From NCBI RefSeq assembly GCF_029625295.1, contig NZ_CP121112.1, forward strand, positions 4,650,001 through 4,714,000: 64,000 nt of DNA, written 5' to 3'. Position numbers and translations under genes: made by a program. The number at the start of each line of letters is the position of its first letter. Positions within the stretch are counted from its first letter, which is position 1. The notes beneath the pieces were generated by a model that had not been told where the DNA came from, did no database searches, and worked only from the letters and a program-made list of their open reading frames with translations. Source of the DNA: Flavobacterium gyeonganense. GTDB lineage: Bacteria > Bacteroidota > Bacteroidia > Flavobacteriales > Flavobacteriaceae. Below are positions 19,562-28,574 of the stretch, one piece after another.

Positions 19562-20695
19562 ATGAGCAAGACAACAAATACAAAACAATTATTCCAAAGT
19601 TTTACATTTAAAAATGGGATCGAAACTAAAAACAGGATTGCCATGGCACCAATGACAACCTGGGCCAGCAATGATGATTATACAGTATCAGATGATGAAA
19701 TAAAGCATTATGAAGCCCGAAGCGGAAACGTTGGCTTGGTAATAACAGGCTGTACGAGAGTTATGGCAAACGGAATTGGTTTTAACAATGAATATGCCTC
19801 TTACGACGACTCTTTTCTGCCAGGGCTTAAAAAAATGGCCGCTGCAGCAAAAAAAGGCGGCTCACCTGCCATACTTCAAATTTATCACGCTGGAAATAAA
19901 GCAGTTTTGAATCTTATTCCTGATAGTATTCCGGTAAGTGCAAGTCCTATAGCATTAGCACCGTCGATGTTTTATGAAGGAGGTGTTGTATCTCGTGAAC
20001 TTTCAAATGAAGAAATTCTGGAAATGATAAAAGCTTTTGGTGAAACTGCTCACAGAGCAATAAGGGCAGGTTTTGACGGAGTAGAGCTGCATGGCGCTCA
20101 CGGATTCCTATTGCAAAATTTCTTTTCACCCTATTATAATCAAAGAACAGATCACTGGGGTGGATCTGCCGAAAAACGAATGAATTTTGCAGTAGAAGTG
20201 ATCAAAGAAATTCAGAGTATAATTAAAAAGTATGCAGACCAACCATTTATGATAGGTTTCAGAATATCACCAGAAGAGCCTGAAAGTTATAGAGTGAAAG
20301 ATATCCTGCCGTTGATTGATAAACTCATTGACTGCGGGATTGATTATCTCCACGTTTCACTTACAGATCTGCTGTCGCAAAAGCCTATAGATAATGAAAA
20401 TAAGGATGAGACTATTTTAAAATTGGTACTTGATCACGTTCATCACAGAGTTCCAGTGATTGCTGCGGGAGGCATCAAACAGTTTAAAGATGCTATCGAG
20501 GCAATAAAGATGGGGTTGTCGTTGGTGGCTGTTGGACACGGTCTTATTATCAATCCAAATTGGGTAGAGCTTGCTTCTGATGAAGAAAAAGCAGACGAAG
20601 TTTTAAGTATGTCTAAAGCAGATGAACTGGCGATACCCAAAAAACTACAGGAATTCATTCAAATAGCCAAGGGATTTTTTCAGGTGAAGGACTAG
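19562..20695 (+). CDS. Old yellow enzyme family FMN-dependent NADH:flavin oxidoreductase
   Basis: A 377-residue cytosolic TIM-barrel flavoprotein. Family markers are KNRIAMAPMTTW near the N-terminus, LQIYHAGN, the active-site/FMN region GVELHGAHGFLLQNFFSPYYNQRTDHWGG split over residues about 176-204, and VIAAGGIKQF with VAVGHGLIINPNW for phosphate binding. The His in HGAHG plus Asn in LLQNFFSP is the usual substrate-binding arrangement of the YqjM-like group. These enzymes reduce activated C=C bonds of enones, often from oxidative stress or xenobiotics. The AraC regulator 177 bases downstream on the same strand is its probable partner. Physiological substrate is unknown. Confidence 0.93.
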   Translation: MSKTTNTKQLFQSFTFKNGIETKNRIAMAPMTTWASNDDYTVSDDEIKHYEARSGNVGLVITGCTRVMANGIGFNNEYASYDDSFLPGLKKMAAAAKKGGSPAILQIYHAGNKAVLNLIPDSIPVSASPIALAPSMFYEGGVVSRELSNEEILEMIKAFGETAHRAIRAGFDGVELHGAHGFLLQNFFSPYYNQRTDHWGGSAEKRMNFAVEVIKEIQSIIKKYADQPFMIGFRISPEEPESYRVKDILPLIDKLIDCGIDYLHVSLTDLLSQKPIDNENKDETILKLVLDHVHHRVPVIAAGGIKQFKDAIEAIKMGLSLVAVGHGLIINPNWVELASDEEKADEVLSMSKADELAIPKKLQEFIQIAKGFFQVKD

Positions 20696-20872
20696 CCTTT
20701 AAATTTTATAGGTTGTAATTTTTTTAGGGCAAAATAGAAAAAATCAGAAAAATTAACCGTAATTGTTACAAAAGTATAATGTGTACTCTCTTGAAAAAGT
20801 TAATGTACTGAAGGCTGAAAACCTTTAATTCTTTTAAAAAAAATATTATAATATTAAGTAAGAACAGCGCTT

Positions 20873-21769
20873 ATGAAACATTACAAAACGATAAGTGAGC
20901 TCTATAAATTAAACGGATTTCCACCGCCTGAAAATCCACTGATGGGCATCCTAACTTTTGAGGAGTCAGAAAAATGTACTTTCATCGAGAGGGAATTTAC
21001 TATGGCATTTTATACAATTGCCTTAACAAAATTAAAATCAGGGATATTTCAATACGGTAAAACAAAATACGACCACGAAAATGGATCTTTGGCTTTTTTA
21101 AAACCGCATCAGAAAATATTAATGAATAATGTGGAAACAAGTGAAAAAGGATTTCTATTATATATCCACGAAGATTTTTTTGTGAACCATAACCTTCATT
21201 CAGAAATAAATAAATATGGATATTTTGATTACGAGGTAAACGAAGCTTTACATCTCTCTCCAAAAGAAGAACACATTATATGGGAGTTATTCAACAAGAT
21301 AAAGCTGGAATATTACAATAATCAGGATGAGTACAGTAAAGATATAATACTTACCCATATAGATTCTATTTTAAAATACGCCCAGCGTTTTTATAAGCGA
21401 CAATTCTTAAATAGATCTTCTTTATCAGGTACCATAATCACTAAATTTACTGACATACTGAAACAATATTTTGAAGATGGAGATCTTCAAAGAAAAGGCC
21501 TGCCATCTGTAAAATATATGGCTGGAAAGTTATCCCTGTCACCAAAATATTTAAGTGATTTATTAAAACAAGAAACAGGCAAAACAGCACTGGAACATAT
21601 TCATATCGCATTGGTTATCGAAGCCAAGAATATTTTAATGAATACAGATAAAACCGTAGCAGAAACTGCATATCAATTAGGTTTTGAAAATCCACCCTAT
21701 TTTTCAAGGCTTTTTAAAAAAGAAGTTGGTTTAACACCTACAGAATATAGAGAACAATTTTTTAATTAA
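20873..21769 (+). CDS. AraC family transcriptional regulator
   Basis: A 298-residue regulator with a divergent cupin-like N-terminal sensor region (about 1-170, including FLKPHQKILMNN and GFLLYIHEDFF) and a complete AraC/XylS DNA-binding domain at about 195-297. The first helix-turn-helix reads LSLSPKYLSDLLKQETGKTA and the second AYQLGFENPPYFSRLFKKEVG, ending LTPTEYREQFF. This architecture is common beside short-chain dehydrogenase or old yellow enzyme genes in Bacteroidota, so it probably controls the upstream oxidoreductase in response to a small molecule. A strong hairpin ends its transcript at 21858-21891. Confidence 0.93.
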   Translation: MKHYKTISELYKLNGFPPPENPLMGILTFEESEKCTFIEREFTMAFYTIALTKLKSGIFQYGKTKYDHENGSLAFLKPHQKILMNNVETSEKGFLLYIHEDFFVNHNLHSEINKYGYFDYEVNEALHLSPKEEHIIWELFNKIKLEYYNNQDEYSKDIILTHIDSILKYAQRFYKRQFLNRSSLSGTIITKFTDILKQYFEDGDLQRKGLPSVKYMAGKLSLSPKYLSDLLKQETGKTALEHIHIALVIEAKNILMNTDKTVAETAYQLGFENPPYFSRLFKKEVGLTPTEYREQFFN

Positions 21770-21857
21770 GGTTAACATCTGGTAGAATGAAACCTTTTTT
21801 GCCACAAAAATTAAGGCTGTATCTTTTAAATTAAATAAATTAAAAAATATCAGAGCC

Positions 21858-21891
21858 AAATGGCACCAATTGAAGACAATTGGCGCCATTT
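21858..21891 (+). terminator. Rho-independent terminator after the AraC gene
   Basis: A 15-base stem with one mismatch (AAATGGCACCAATTG, loop AAGA, CAATTGGCGCCATTT) is followed by further T residues. It lies 88 bases downstream of the AraC stop. Confidence 0.8.
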
Positions 21892-22210
21892 TTCGTTTCT
21901 ACTATTAAGTATAACAATCTTTATAAAGACCTCATAATAGTTTTTATTTTTTTTCATAAAGCTAATAAAAGACAGAATACCACACTTGGTAAGAGAATTT
22001 TTCAAATCATCATAAAAGATGTCTAATTCGTCAATATCCCTGTCACTACTCGGGACACTGCGTAAATTTAACTTATAATATTATCACTATCATAGTCTGG
22101 ATATGGAAATAAAAATTGAAAAAAATAAAAGTAATTAGCTAATTTATAATCTTATTTAATTTCTTTTTCATCCAGTTTTAAAATCCCAGAAGAATTTTCT
22201 TAAAAAAAAT

Positions 22211-22253
22211 AAAACAATCGGTTGTTTTTTAAAAATATTTATCGTTAAATTAG
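22211..22253 (+). promoter_or_regulatory. GH5 promoter with overlapping palindromic operator
   Basis: AAAACAATCGGTTGTTTT (22211-22228) is an 18-base palindrome with one mismatched pair, centred on CG, as LacI-family operators are. Its right half contains the -33 TTG (22222-22224). TAAATTAG (22246-22253), 21 bases further, is a weak -7 element, about 55 bases before the GH5 ATG. The half GGTTGTTTTTT is identical in the GH43 promoter at 38918-38956. Overlap with -33 suggests repression. Confidence 0.65.
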
Positions 22254-22307
22254 CAGTAAAAACCTACTTATCAGAAGGTTATTTACTAACTATTAAAACC
22301 ATAAGTT

Positions 22308-24233
22308 ATGAAAAGATTACGAAAATTACTTTTTCTATTTTTAGTTTTTATTCCTCTAATGGAATTATTTGCATGGCCAGGAATGCCACTACCTCCCCTG
22401 CATATTGAAGGCAAAAATTTAAAGGATCCCTGTGGAAAAAATGTTTTACTCCATGGTGTTGCCATAACACCCAGTCCCTGGTTTAATGGCTGCTCGTATA
22501 ATCAATGCCGTTGGGACAATTATAATGTCCAGGGTTGTCTAAATTATAATAATGCTGTTATGGATGCACTCACAAACACAAATAACGGATGGAAATTAAA
22601 TTATATAAGACTTCATATTGATCCTTACTGGACCAATACACCTGGCTGTTCTGCGGGCGAAAACAACATTTCATGTTTTAATTACAATAGACTGGTAACT
22701 TATGTTGATCAGGTTATAATTCCTTTAATTAATCATGCCAGAAGCAGAGGTCTCTATGTTGTACTTCGTCCTCCAGGAGTATGTCCTGACCGAATTGCTT
22801 TTGGAGACACCTACCATAATTACTTAAGAACTGTATGGCAGTATTTATCAAACCATCCAAATTTAAAGAATGTAGATAATGTTATGTTTGAATTAGCCAA
22901 TGAGCCTATACAAATACTCGGAACAAATGGAAATTGGGGAGCTACTGGCGATGAGCATTTTGCCGCTTTACATAATTTCTTCCAGGATTTAGTAAATAGA
23001 ATTAGAGCTAATGGTGCCAATAATGTTTGCTGGATACCAGGAACAGGGTATCAGTCTCATTACCAGGGATATCCAAATCATTTAATAACAGGAGGAAATA
23101 TAGGCTATGCTGTGCATGTTTATCCAGGATATTGGGGGGCAAATGCAGAAAATACCACCAGTTTTAATAATGCCTGGAATGCTAATGTACAACCGATTGC
23201 TAATGTAGCACCTATTATGGTAACCGAAACAGATTGGTCTCCTTCTGGTGATCAAACATGGGGTCAGGGAACGACAAGCGGTTTTGGTCTGAATTTGAAA
23301 GGAAGGATTGATGCCACAGGAAATTGCAGTTGGAATTTACTTGCTCCAGAAGGATTGATAACAAACGGAGATCCCTATAATGTTACAACCGCTTTCAACA
23401 ACAGTTGGGAATCTTGCGCTGCACCAGTTAAGCAATGGTTCTCTGAATATGCAAACAATAATATACCCTCGCAAAGCTGCAGTACTCTAATAAATAATGC
23501 TGTTTATGAAATTGAATTTAAAACAAACTCAAATAAAGTCCTGGATCTTAAATATGGGACTAATGCAAATGGTACTGTAATTCGTCCTTGGGATAAATCA
23601 GGAGCAACAGCACAGCAATGGATTGCTGTTGACGCAGGTAACGGATATTGGCGTTTTAAATCAAACGCGAGTCCAACAGGACGTGTAATAGATCTTGAGA
23701 GTGCAGACCCAACGAATGGTAAATCGATAAGACTTTGGGATAGTTATAGTAATGATGCTCAAAAATGGCTGGTAACAGATGTTGGCAATGGCTATTATAG
23801 TATAAAATCTGCCGTTAATACATCAAAAGGCTGGGATATATCTAATTGCAATATGGACGGTACAGCAAATCTCCAGCTTTGGGAATATTACGGAACTTCA
23901 TGTCAATTATTTAAGTTCAATAAAGTAGGAACTGCTACTGCAAAAACTGCAATTGAGAAAAATACCGCAACAGATAATATAGAAATCAACACGAATGTCA
24001 AAATATATCCTAATCCAGCAACGGGAGGAGAGTTTAACATCTATTTATATTCACAATCTGACGAAAATTATTCTTTAGCACTATACTCAGTTAATGGCGA
24101 GCAATTATACGAAACAAAAAATCTAAAGTCTAATACTAATGAACTTATTAGAGTAAAACTTGCAAAGGGTTTATATTTTGTGACGATATATCAAAATTCA
24201 GGTACAACTACCAAAAAAATATTAATTGAATAG
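22308..24233 (+). CDS. Secreted GH5 glycanase with RICIN lectin domain and T9SS tail
   Basis: A 641-residue enzyme. The signal peptide is about 1-22 (ending ELFAWP). The GH5 TIM barrel spans about 30-385, with VLLHGVAITPS at its start, acid/base Glu199 in FELANEPIQ, HVYPGYWG near 270 and nucleophile Glu307 in VTETDW. A ricin-type beta-trefoil follows at about 395-545, with repeated QxW-like units (AQQWIAVDAGNGYWRF, AQKWLVTDVGNGYYSI, LQLWEYYG). A T9SS sorting domain (about 565-641, VKIYPNPATGGEF) ends the protein. It should be exported to the surface or medium and cut a beta-1,4-linked polysaccharide. Which one (cellulose, mannan or xylan) cannot be read off. Its promoter shares an operator with the xylan side-chain cluster, and a terminator follows. 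Confidence 0.93.
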   Translation: MKRLRKLLFLFLVFIPLMELFAWPGMPLPPLHIEGKNLKDPCGKNVLLHGVAITPSPWFNGCSYNQCRWDNYNVQGCLNYNNAVMDALTNTNNGWKLNYIRLHIDPYWTNTPGCSAGENNISCFNYNRLVTYVDQVIIPLINHARSRGLYVVLRPPGVCPDRIAFGDTYHNYLRTVWQYLSNHPNLKNVDNVMFELANEPIQILGTNGNWGATGDEHFAALHNFFQDLVNRIRANGANNVCWIPGTGYQSHYQGYPNHLITGGNIGYAVHVYPGYWGANAENTTSFNNAWNANVQPIANVAPIMVTETDWSPSGDQTWGQGTTSGFGLNLKGRIDATGNCSWNLLAPEGLITNGDPYNVTTAFNNSWESCAAPVKQWFSEYANNNIPSQSCSTLINNAVYEIEFKTNSNKVLDLKYGTNANGTVIRPWDKSGATAQQWIAVDAGNGYWRFKSNASPTGRVIDLESADPTNGKSIRLWDSYSNDAQKWLVTDVGNGYYSIKSAVNTSKGWDISNCNMDGTANLQLWEYYGTSCQLFKFNKVGTATAKTAIEKNTATDNIEINTNVKIYPNPATGGEFNIYLYSQSDENYSLALYSVNGEQLYETKNLKSNTNELIRVKLAKGLYFVTIYQNSGTTTKKILIE

Positions 24234-24293
24234 TAATTAAAAAAAATATAATTTTTAAGATTAGTAAAACTATATTTAGTGTATTGTATAAAT

Positions 24294-24325
24294 TTTAACC
24301 CTTACTGGATTAAGTAAGGGTTAAA
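24294..24325 (+). terminator. Hairpin terminator after GH5
   Basis: A perfect 13-base stem (TTTAACCCTTACT at 24294-24306, AGTAAGGGTTAAA at 24313-24325) with loop GGATTA lies 60 bases after the GH5 stop. The T tract is weak. Confidence 0.65.
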
Positions 24326-24504
24326 TATTAAATCATACTAATTCTTATTTAGAATTTGTAACAAATCCTTTTGAATGCAGTTTTCAAAAATAAAATAAGG
24401 TTTCCCAGATAATTCTTCTTATTATTGATTATTATTGCAGCTGGTCAGGAGAAAAATTATAAACCTGATTTGCTTTTATGACTTTTTTTTGAAGCCCATC
24501 TTTT

Positions 24505-24894
24505 TTACTTAAGGGCATCATTTACGGTCTGACTATCCACAAACTGTTCAAAACTGATAATTTTTCCGGCATTTAATTTCCATAAATAACAGACTCTTGC
24601 AGTAAAAAACTTTCCAGATCTCTTATAAGTACCGCTGTAAGTGCCGTAAGCTAAAACATTGTCTTCGACCCAGAGATAATCTTCAGGAGTAAATTTATAA
24701 TCGATCCATTCACTTCCTAATCGGCTGAATACATTTTCAAAAATATTTTCTATACCAACATAAGTTCCTCCATAAGGAAAACCTTTTGCTTCTGTCCATG
24801 AAATATTATCTGCAGCATATTGGGCAAGGTTTTTTCCATTTTCCTCAGAAGTTTTACCCTCGTATGTACTTTTTATAATATCAAGATTTGTCAT
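24505..24894 (-). CDS. SnoaL-like / NTF2-fold protein
   Basis: A 129-residue protein with the compact alpha+beta cone fold of the SnoaL-like group. It starts LDIIKSTYEGKT, has a central ISWTEAKGFPYGGTYVG and an EDNVLAYGTYSGTYKRSGK strand pair, and ends with IISFEQFVDSQTVNDAL. There is no signal peptide, so it should be cytosolic. Members bind or isomerise small hydrophobic compounds and many have no known reaction. It lies 57 bases downstream of the MBL-fold gene and probably forms an operon with it and the DsbA-like gene. Confidence 0.88.
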   Translation of the reverse strand: MTNLDIIKSTYEGKTSEENGKNLAQYAADNISWTEAKGFPYGGTYVGIENIFENVFSRLGSEWIDYKFTPEDYLWVEDNVLAYGTYSGTYKRSGKFFTARVCYLWKLNAGKIISFEQFVDSQTVNDALK

Positions 24895-24951
24895 ATTATT
24901 AGATTATAAAAACAGCCTGAAATCAAAAACATCACAGGCTGTTAATTTATA

Positions 24952-25791
24952 TTACCATTTCATTTCTCCAGTATTTACTTTAGCTCCAATTACTAAAGCA
25001 GTTTCAAAGGTAAGAGCTGGATATTTAGCTTTTATTGCTTTTAATAAATCTTCAGAAGTTTTATTTTCCTTTAATGCTTCTTCATAAAATTCAATATAAT
25101 TGATAGTATGATCTACCGCACTGCTATCAAAAGAAGAGTTTGAAGATACATGGGCAGGAATTACAATTTCTGGTTCTAATTTCTTAATTTCATTTAACAC
25201 TGAAATCCAGTTATTGCGTGACTCCGGAGTCTGCGCGTCTGCCATCCAAGGGTTAAAAGTAGTTCCAAAAACATTAATACCGCCTACTACTGTTTTTTCA
25301 GCTGGGATCCACACAAATGTTCTATCTGGAAAATATTTTAATCCAATAATTTCCAGGTTATGCCCTTCAAGTTCAATTGTATTACCTTTTAAAACTTGTG
25401 GCACTACTGCATTTGATGTAATCTGATTTCCTAATCTTTCTCCCCATACTTCTAATTTCTTCTGAGCAGTTGCTTTAATATGTTCTATGGTTACAGGCGC
25501 AGCATATGCAGTAACCTCAGGGAAATATTTCTTAAATGTTTCCAAGCCAAAATAAAAATCAGGATCGCCGTGAGAAACATAAATTGTCGTTAACTTTTTA
25601 CCACTTTTTTTAATCTCTTCCGCCACATATTCGGCATCCGCCAAAGTAAACTGCGCATCAATTAAAACCGCATCTTTTTTTCCTGAGATTATAACTGAGG
25701 CTACACCAAAGCTGTTTTCTGAAGCATTGAACACTTTAATATCTAAGATATTAGTTTTGATTTTTTTTAAAATTCTTTCTTGTGATTCCAT
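24952..25791 (-). CDS. MBL-fold metallo-hydrolase with altered metal motif
   Basis: A 279-residue beta-lactamase-fold protein without signal peptide. The fold is shown by AVLIDAQFT, TIYVSHGDPDFYFG (about 70-82), IIGLKYFPDRTFVWIPAEKTVVGG and EIVIPAHVS. In the canonical HxHxDH motif the second and last His would bind metal. Here the motif reads His74-Gly-Asp76-Pro-Asp78-Phe79, so two usual His ligands are replaced by Asp and Phe, while the Asp and the first His remain. This variant occurs in a subgroup of uncharacterised MBL proteins, and activity or metal use may differ. It is flanked by SnoaL-like and DsbA-like genes on the same strand. Confidence 0.9.
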   Translation of the reverse strand: MESQERILKKIKTNILDIKVFNASENSFGVASVIISGKKDAVLIDAQFTLADAEYVAEEIKKSGKKLTTIYVSHGDPDFYFGLETFKKYFPEVTAYAAPVTIEHIKATAQKKLEVWGERLGNQITSNAVVPQVLKGNTIELEGHNLEIIGLKYFPDRTFVWIPAEKTVVGGINVFGTTFNPWMADAQTPESRNNWISVLNEIKKLEPEIVIPAHVSSNSSFDSSAVDHTINYIEFYEEALKENKTSEDLLKAIKAKYPALTFETALVIGAKVNTGEMKW

Positions 25792-25888
25792 GATATATAA
25801 ATTAGAATAGTGTATTGATAAATTGATTTTTTTCTTGCATTCATTATACCAGACAAAATTATAAATTGAGAAATCTTAAAGCTTTAAA

Positions 25889-26515
25889 CTAGTTTAATAA
25901 AAGTAGTGCGTCTATTTGTTCAGTTATCGTTTCAAAAGCAGCGTAACCCTGTTCTAAAATATAGGTTTCATTGCTTTTTTCTGCCAGCAGCGTTGGATAA
26001 GAATTCGCGTAATACAATGCTCTTGAGAATGTATTGAGAGTTTCTTCTTTTACTGTTTTCGAATGAAAAGTATTCAGAAATTCATTTTTATCTAAATTTA
26101 GAGTATCACAGATGGTTAAATAAGTCTCTTCATTACTTAAATCTTTTCCATACCAGTAACGAGACCTTTGAACTTCCACCGTAAATGGAATTACTATTTC
26201 AGGCCATAATCTGGTCACAGAAATAATTGCCCTTGAAGGAATTTCGCTGTCCAGAATTACATTTTCATTTTCTATAAATTTGAAATAATCTGCCCCAAAT
26301 TCTGTACCTGTTAACTGCTGGATCTGTGGATCATGTTTTTTGATGTAAGCTGCAATATGTTTAGTCTGTTTTCGAACATTTTCACCTGCCCACATTCCTG
26401 CAGGAAGAATTTCAAAATCCAATACATCTTTATATTTATCGTGTAATTTCAGGATATTTACGCTGTTGCCATAACACCAGCCGCAGAGAGGATCCATCAC
26501 ATATATTAATTTCAT
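25889..26515 (-). CDS. DsbA family (FrnE-like) thioredoxin-fold protein
   Basis: A 208-residue protein beginning MKLIYVMDPLCGWCYGNS, in which Cys11 and Cys14 form a CxxC redox motif directly after the first beta strand. The following helical insertion and the C-terminal SYPTLLAEKSNETYILEQG strand fit the DsbA/FrnE thiol oxidoreductase group. There is no signal peptide, so it is cytosolic like FrnE. The probable role is thiol-disulfide exchange or isomerisation of a small substrate. The gene lies 84 bases after the broken Crp/Fnr gene and 97 bases before the MBL gene. Confidence 0.9.
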   Translation of the reverse strand: MKLIYVMDPLCGWCYGNSVNILKLHDKYKDVLDFEILPAGMWAGENVRKQTKHIAAYIKKHDPQIQQLTGTEFGADYFKFIENENVILDSEIPSRAIISVTRLWPEIVIPFTVEVQRSRYWYGKDLSNEETYLTICDTLNLDKNEFLNTFHSKTVKEETLNTFSRALYYANSYPTLLAEKSNETYILEQGYAAFETITEQIDALLLLN

Positions 26516-26599
26516 TTTTTTTATTTTAATGATTATTTATAATGCAAAGATTCATCAGAAAGTACCTTAAAAACATTAAAGTAGTTTAAAAAACACTCA

Positions 26600-27185
26600 T
26601 CAGTATTCTTTTTTTAAAGCCATTTTTCGGCGTATATTACTTAGAAACACATTGGTTATGCCCAGATAAGCCGCTATTTGAATATTTGACAGACGCTGTA
26701 CAAGCTCTGGGTATTTTTCTGAAAAATCAATATATCTGGCTTCTGCGGTTTTACTCAAATTATCGATCATCCTTCGTTGGAGCGCAACATGTGTCTTTTG
26801 CGTCATAATGCGAAAGAGTTTCTCAATCTGAGGCAGATTGGAATAAGCAAACTCCTTGTCTTTTTTAGATATAACGAGTATTTCGCTGTCTTCAATCGCT
26901 TCTATAAAAAGCTGTGAAGGCATTTCATTGGTAAAGCTGTCATATCTGTTATCCACCAATTTTCGCAGGCAAAATAAAGCACCTGTTCAAAACCATTGGC
27001 ATCAATATGGAAAACCCTGAAAAGCCCTTTTATTACAAAACCTTCAAAACGGCAGATTTCCCCTTCACGAAGTAAGAAACTTTTTTTTGAATGGTTTTAT
27101 GCTTAAATAAATTGCAGAATGATTTCATTTCATTTTGGGATAATAAAATATGAGCAGTTATGTTTTTTTCAAGCTGTAGCATCAT
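26600..27185 (-). pseudogene. Frameshifted Crp/Fnr family regulator
   Basis: Three frames joined in order give a protein of the normal size for Bacteroidota Crp/Fnr regulators: restoring two single bases gives 195 residues. The start MMLQLEKNITAHILL is at 27185. The frame breaks in an eight-A run (27081-27088). Reading resumes in the next frame as SFLLREGEICRFEGFVIKG and FEQVLYFACENWWITD, typical cyclic-nucleotide-binding-like beta strands. A second break near 26940 leads into SFTNEMPSQLFIEAIEDSEIL and the Crp-type helix-turn-helix, IQIAAYLGITNVFLSNIRRK. The gene is divergent from mesX and upstream of the DsbA, MBL and SnoaL-like genes that it may have controlled. Two lesions make true decay more likely here than elsewhere, but sequencing error is possible. 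Confidence 0.8.
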
Positions 27186-27491
27186 TTTGCGTTTTTTCTA
27201 ATAACAGATAAAATTAATTAAAAATAAAGCGCCACTAGCATCAAACTAAAAAACTTGCCTTTTTAAAACCTTTAAACAACAACAAATTCAATTGATGATC
27301 GGAATTTTAAATCAATCCTATCTAAGTATATAAAGAGAAATTATCTGTTTTTATTCATTACAATATTATAAAAAAGATTATTTAGCTTATAAACAACATA
27401 TTAATAGAGTAATTGTCTTATTAATTTTAATTATTTGAATTATTAATCTTTTATTTTGAAATTTGCAGTACAAATAACTATAAAGAATTAA
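27186..27491. other. Divergent spacer between Crp/Fnr and mesX
   Basis: 306 very AT-rich bases with no gene. TTTATTTTG near 27450 resembles a -7 element for mesX but lacks good -33 spacing. I looked for a SAM-responsive riboswitch ahead of the methionine genes and did not recognise one. Confidence 0.6.
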
Positions 27492-28544
27492 ATGGAAGCG
27501 ATCGTATTAGCAGATTCAGGAATAAACGAAAAGAATGATATGGAAAATATAGATAATACAATTAAGTCTGATTTCGCATTCAAGCTCGAGAGTACTTGTT
27601 TAGATGAAAACTATCACCCCTCAAGCCAAACACGTCTGACGACTAATTTTGCAAACCTGGCCAGAGGAGATAATCGTCAGCAAAACTTACGTAATGCCTT
27701 AAATATGATTAACAATCGATTCAATGCATTGGCTCATTTGGACAATCCTAAAGCTGATCGTTATCTTTTAGAACTAGAAATCATCACGGTAATAATGAGT
27801 ATTGATGATAAGAATCGTATTAACAATCTCCCATTGATTGAAGTTTTAAAAACGAATATTTTTGACCGTAAGACTAACCAGCGTATCGAAGGTGTCGCCG
27901 GAAATAATTTTTCTTCTTACGTACGCGATTATGATTTCAGTATTTTATTGATCGAGCACAATAAAAATAAATCTGATTTTTGCATTCCTGAAAATTTTGG
28001 TGATTTGCACGGAAAACTTTATAAGTGCTTTGTGAGTTCAGCTACTTATAAAGAACATTTTAAGATGTCACCAATCATTTGTCTAAGTGTATCGAGCAAC
28101 AAAACTTATACTCGTACTGAGTATCAACATCCGGTTCTGGGTTTTGAATATCTGCAAAATGAGTACTCTATCACTGATGAATATTTCTCTAAAATGGGCT
28201 TAAAAGTTCGTTTTTTCATGCCTCCGAACAGTGTGGCGCCGATGGCTTTTTACCATTCCGGAGATCTGCTTGCTGATTATACTGATCTTGGACTAATCAG
28301 CTCAATCAGCACGATGGAGACTTTCCAGAAGATTTATCGCCCTGAAATTTACAATTCAAATTCAGCGGCTGGAAGAATCTATCAACCTAGTCTTAAACAC
28401 GAAGATTATTCACTGACCCGCGTTGTTTATGACCGCGAAGAGCGCAGCCGACTGGCTGTTGAACAGGGTAAATATGCAGAGGAGCATTTTATTAAACCTT
28501 ACAAAAGTGTCTTAGAACAATGGTCTGCCCATTTTGATCTTTAA
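27492..28544 (+). CDS. mesX: DUF1852 protein, MesX accessory factor for methionine synthase MesD
   Basis: A 350-residue cytosolic protein of the DUF1852 family. Recognisable segments are FAFKLESTCLDENYHPS, TTNFANLARGDNRQQNLRNAL, FCIPENFGDLHGKLYKCF and PPNSVAPMAFYHSGDLL. DUF1852 proteins are found next to MesD-type methionine synthases and are required for their activity (MesX). They are thought to help supply the methyl group in an oxygen-dependent way, although the donor is unknown. Here the gene lies 30 bases upstream of mesD, so the two are surely one operon. No signal peptide or membrane segment is present. The family assignment comes from sequence character and gene pairing. Confidence 0.88.
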   Translation: MEAIVLADSGINEKNDMENIDNTIKSDFAFKLESTCLDENYHPSSQTRLTTNFANLARGDNRQQNLRNALNMINNRFNALAHLDNPKADRYLLELEIITVIMSIDDKNRINNLPLIEVLKTNIFDRKTNQRIEGVAGNNFSSYVRDYDFSILLIEHNKNKSDFCIPENFGDLHGKLYKCFVSSATYKEHFKMSPIICLSVSSNKTYTRTEYQHPVLGFEYLQNEYSITDEYFSKMGLKVRFFMPPNSVAPMAFYHSGDLLADYTDLGLISSISTMETFQKIYRPEIYNSNSAAGRIYQPSLKHEDYSLTRVVYDREERSRLAVEQGKYAEEHFIKPYKSVLEQWSAHFDL

Positions 28545-28574
28545 TTAATACAACACATTAAAAATTATTTTATT

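Larger units (their letters stand above)
21770..22307. other. Intergenic region with terminator and operator-bearing promoter
   Basis: 538 bases between the AraC gene and GH5. The terminator at 21858-21891 and the promoter/operator at 22211-22253 are listed separately. The stretch between them (about 21900-22200) has no open frame with coding character and no other motif I can name. Confidence 0.8.

Noticed and set aside
27186..27491. SAM-responsive riboswitch ahead of mesX
   Set aside because: I looked for the conserved core and paired stems of known SAM classes and found only AT-rich sequence.
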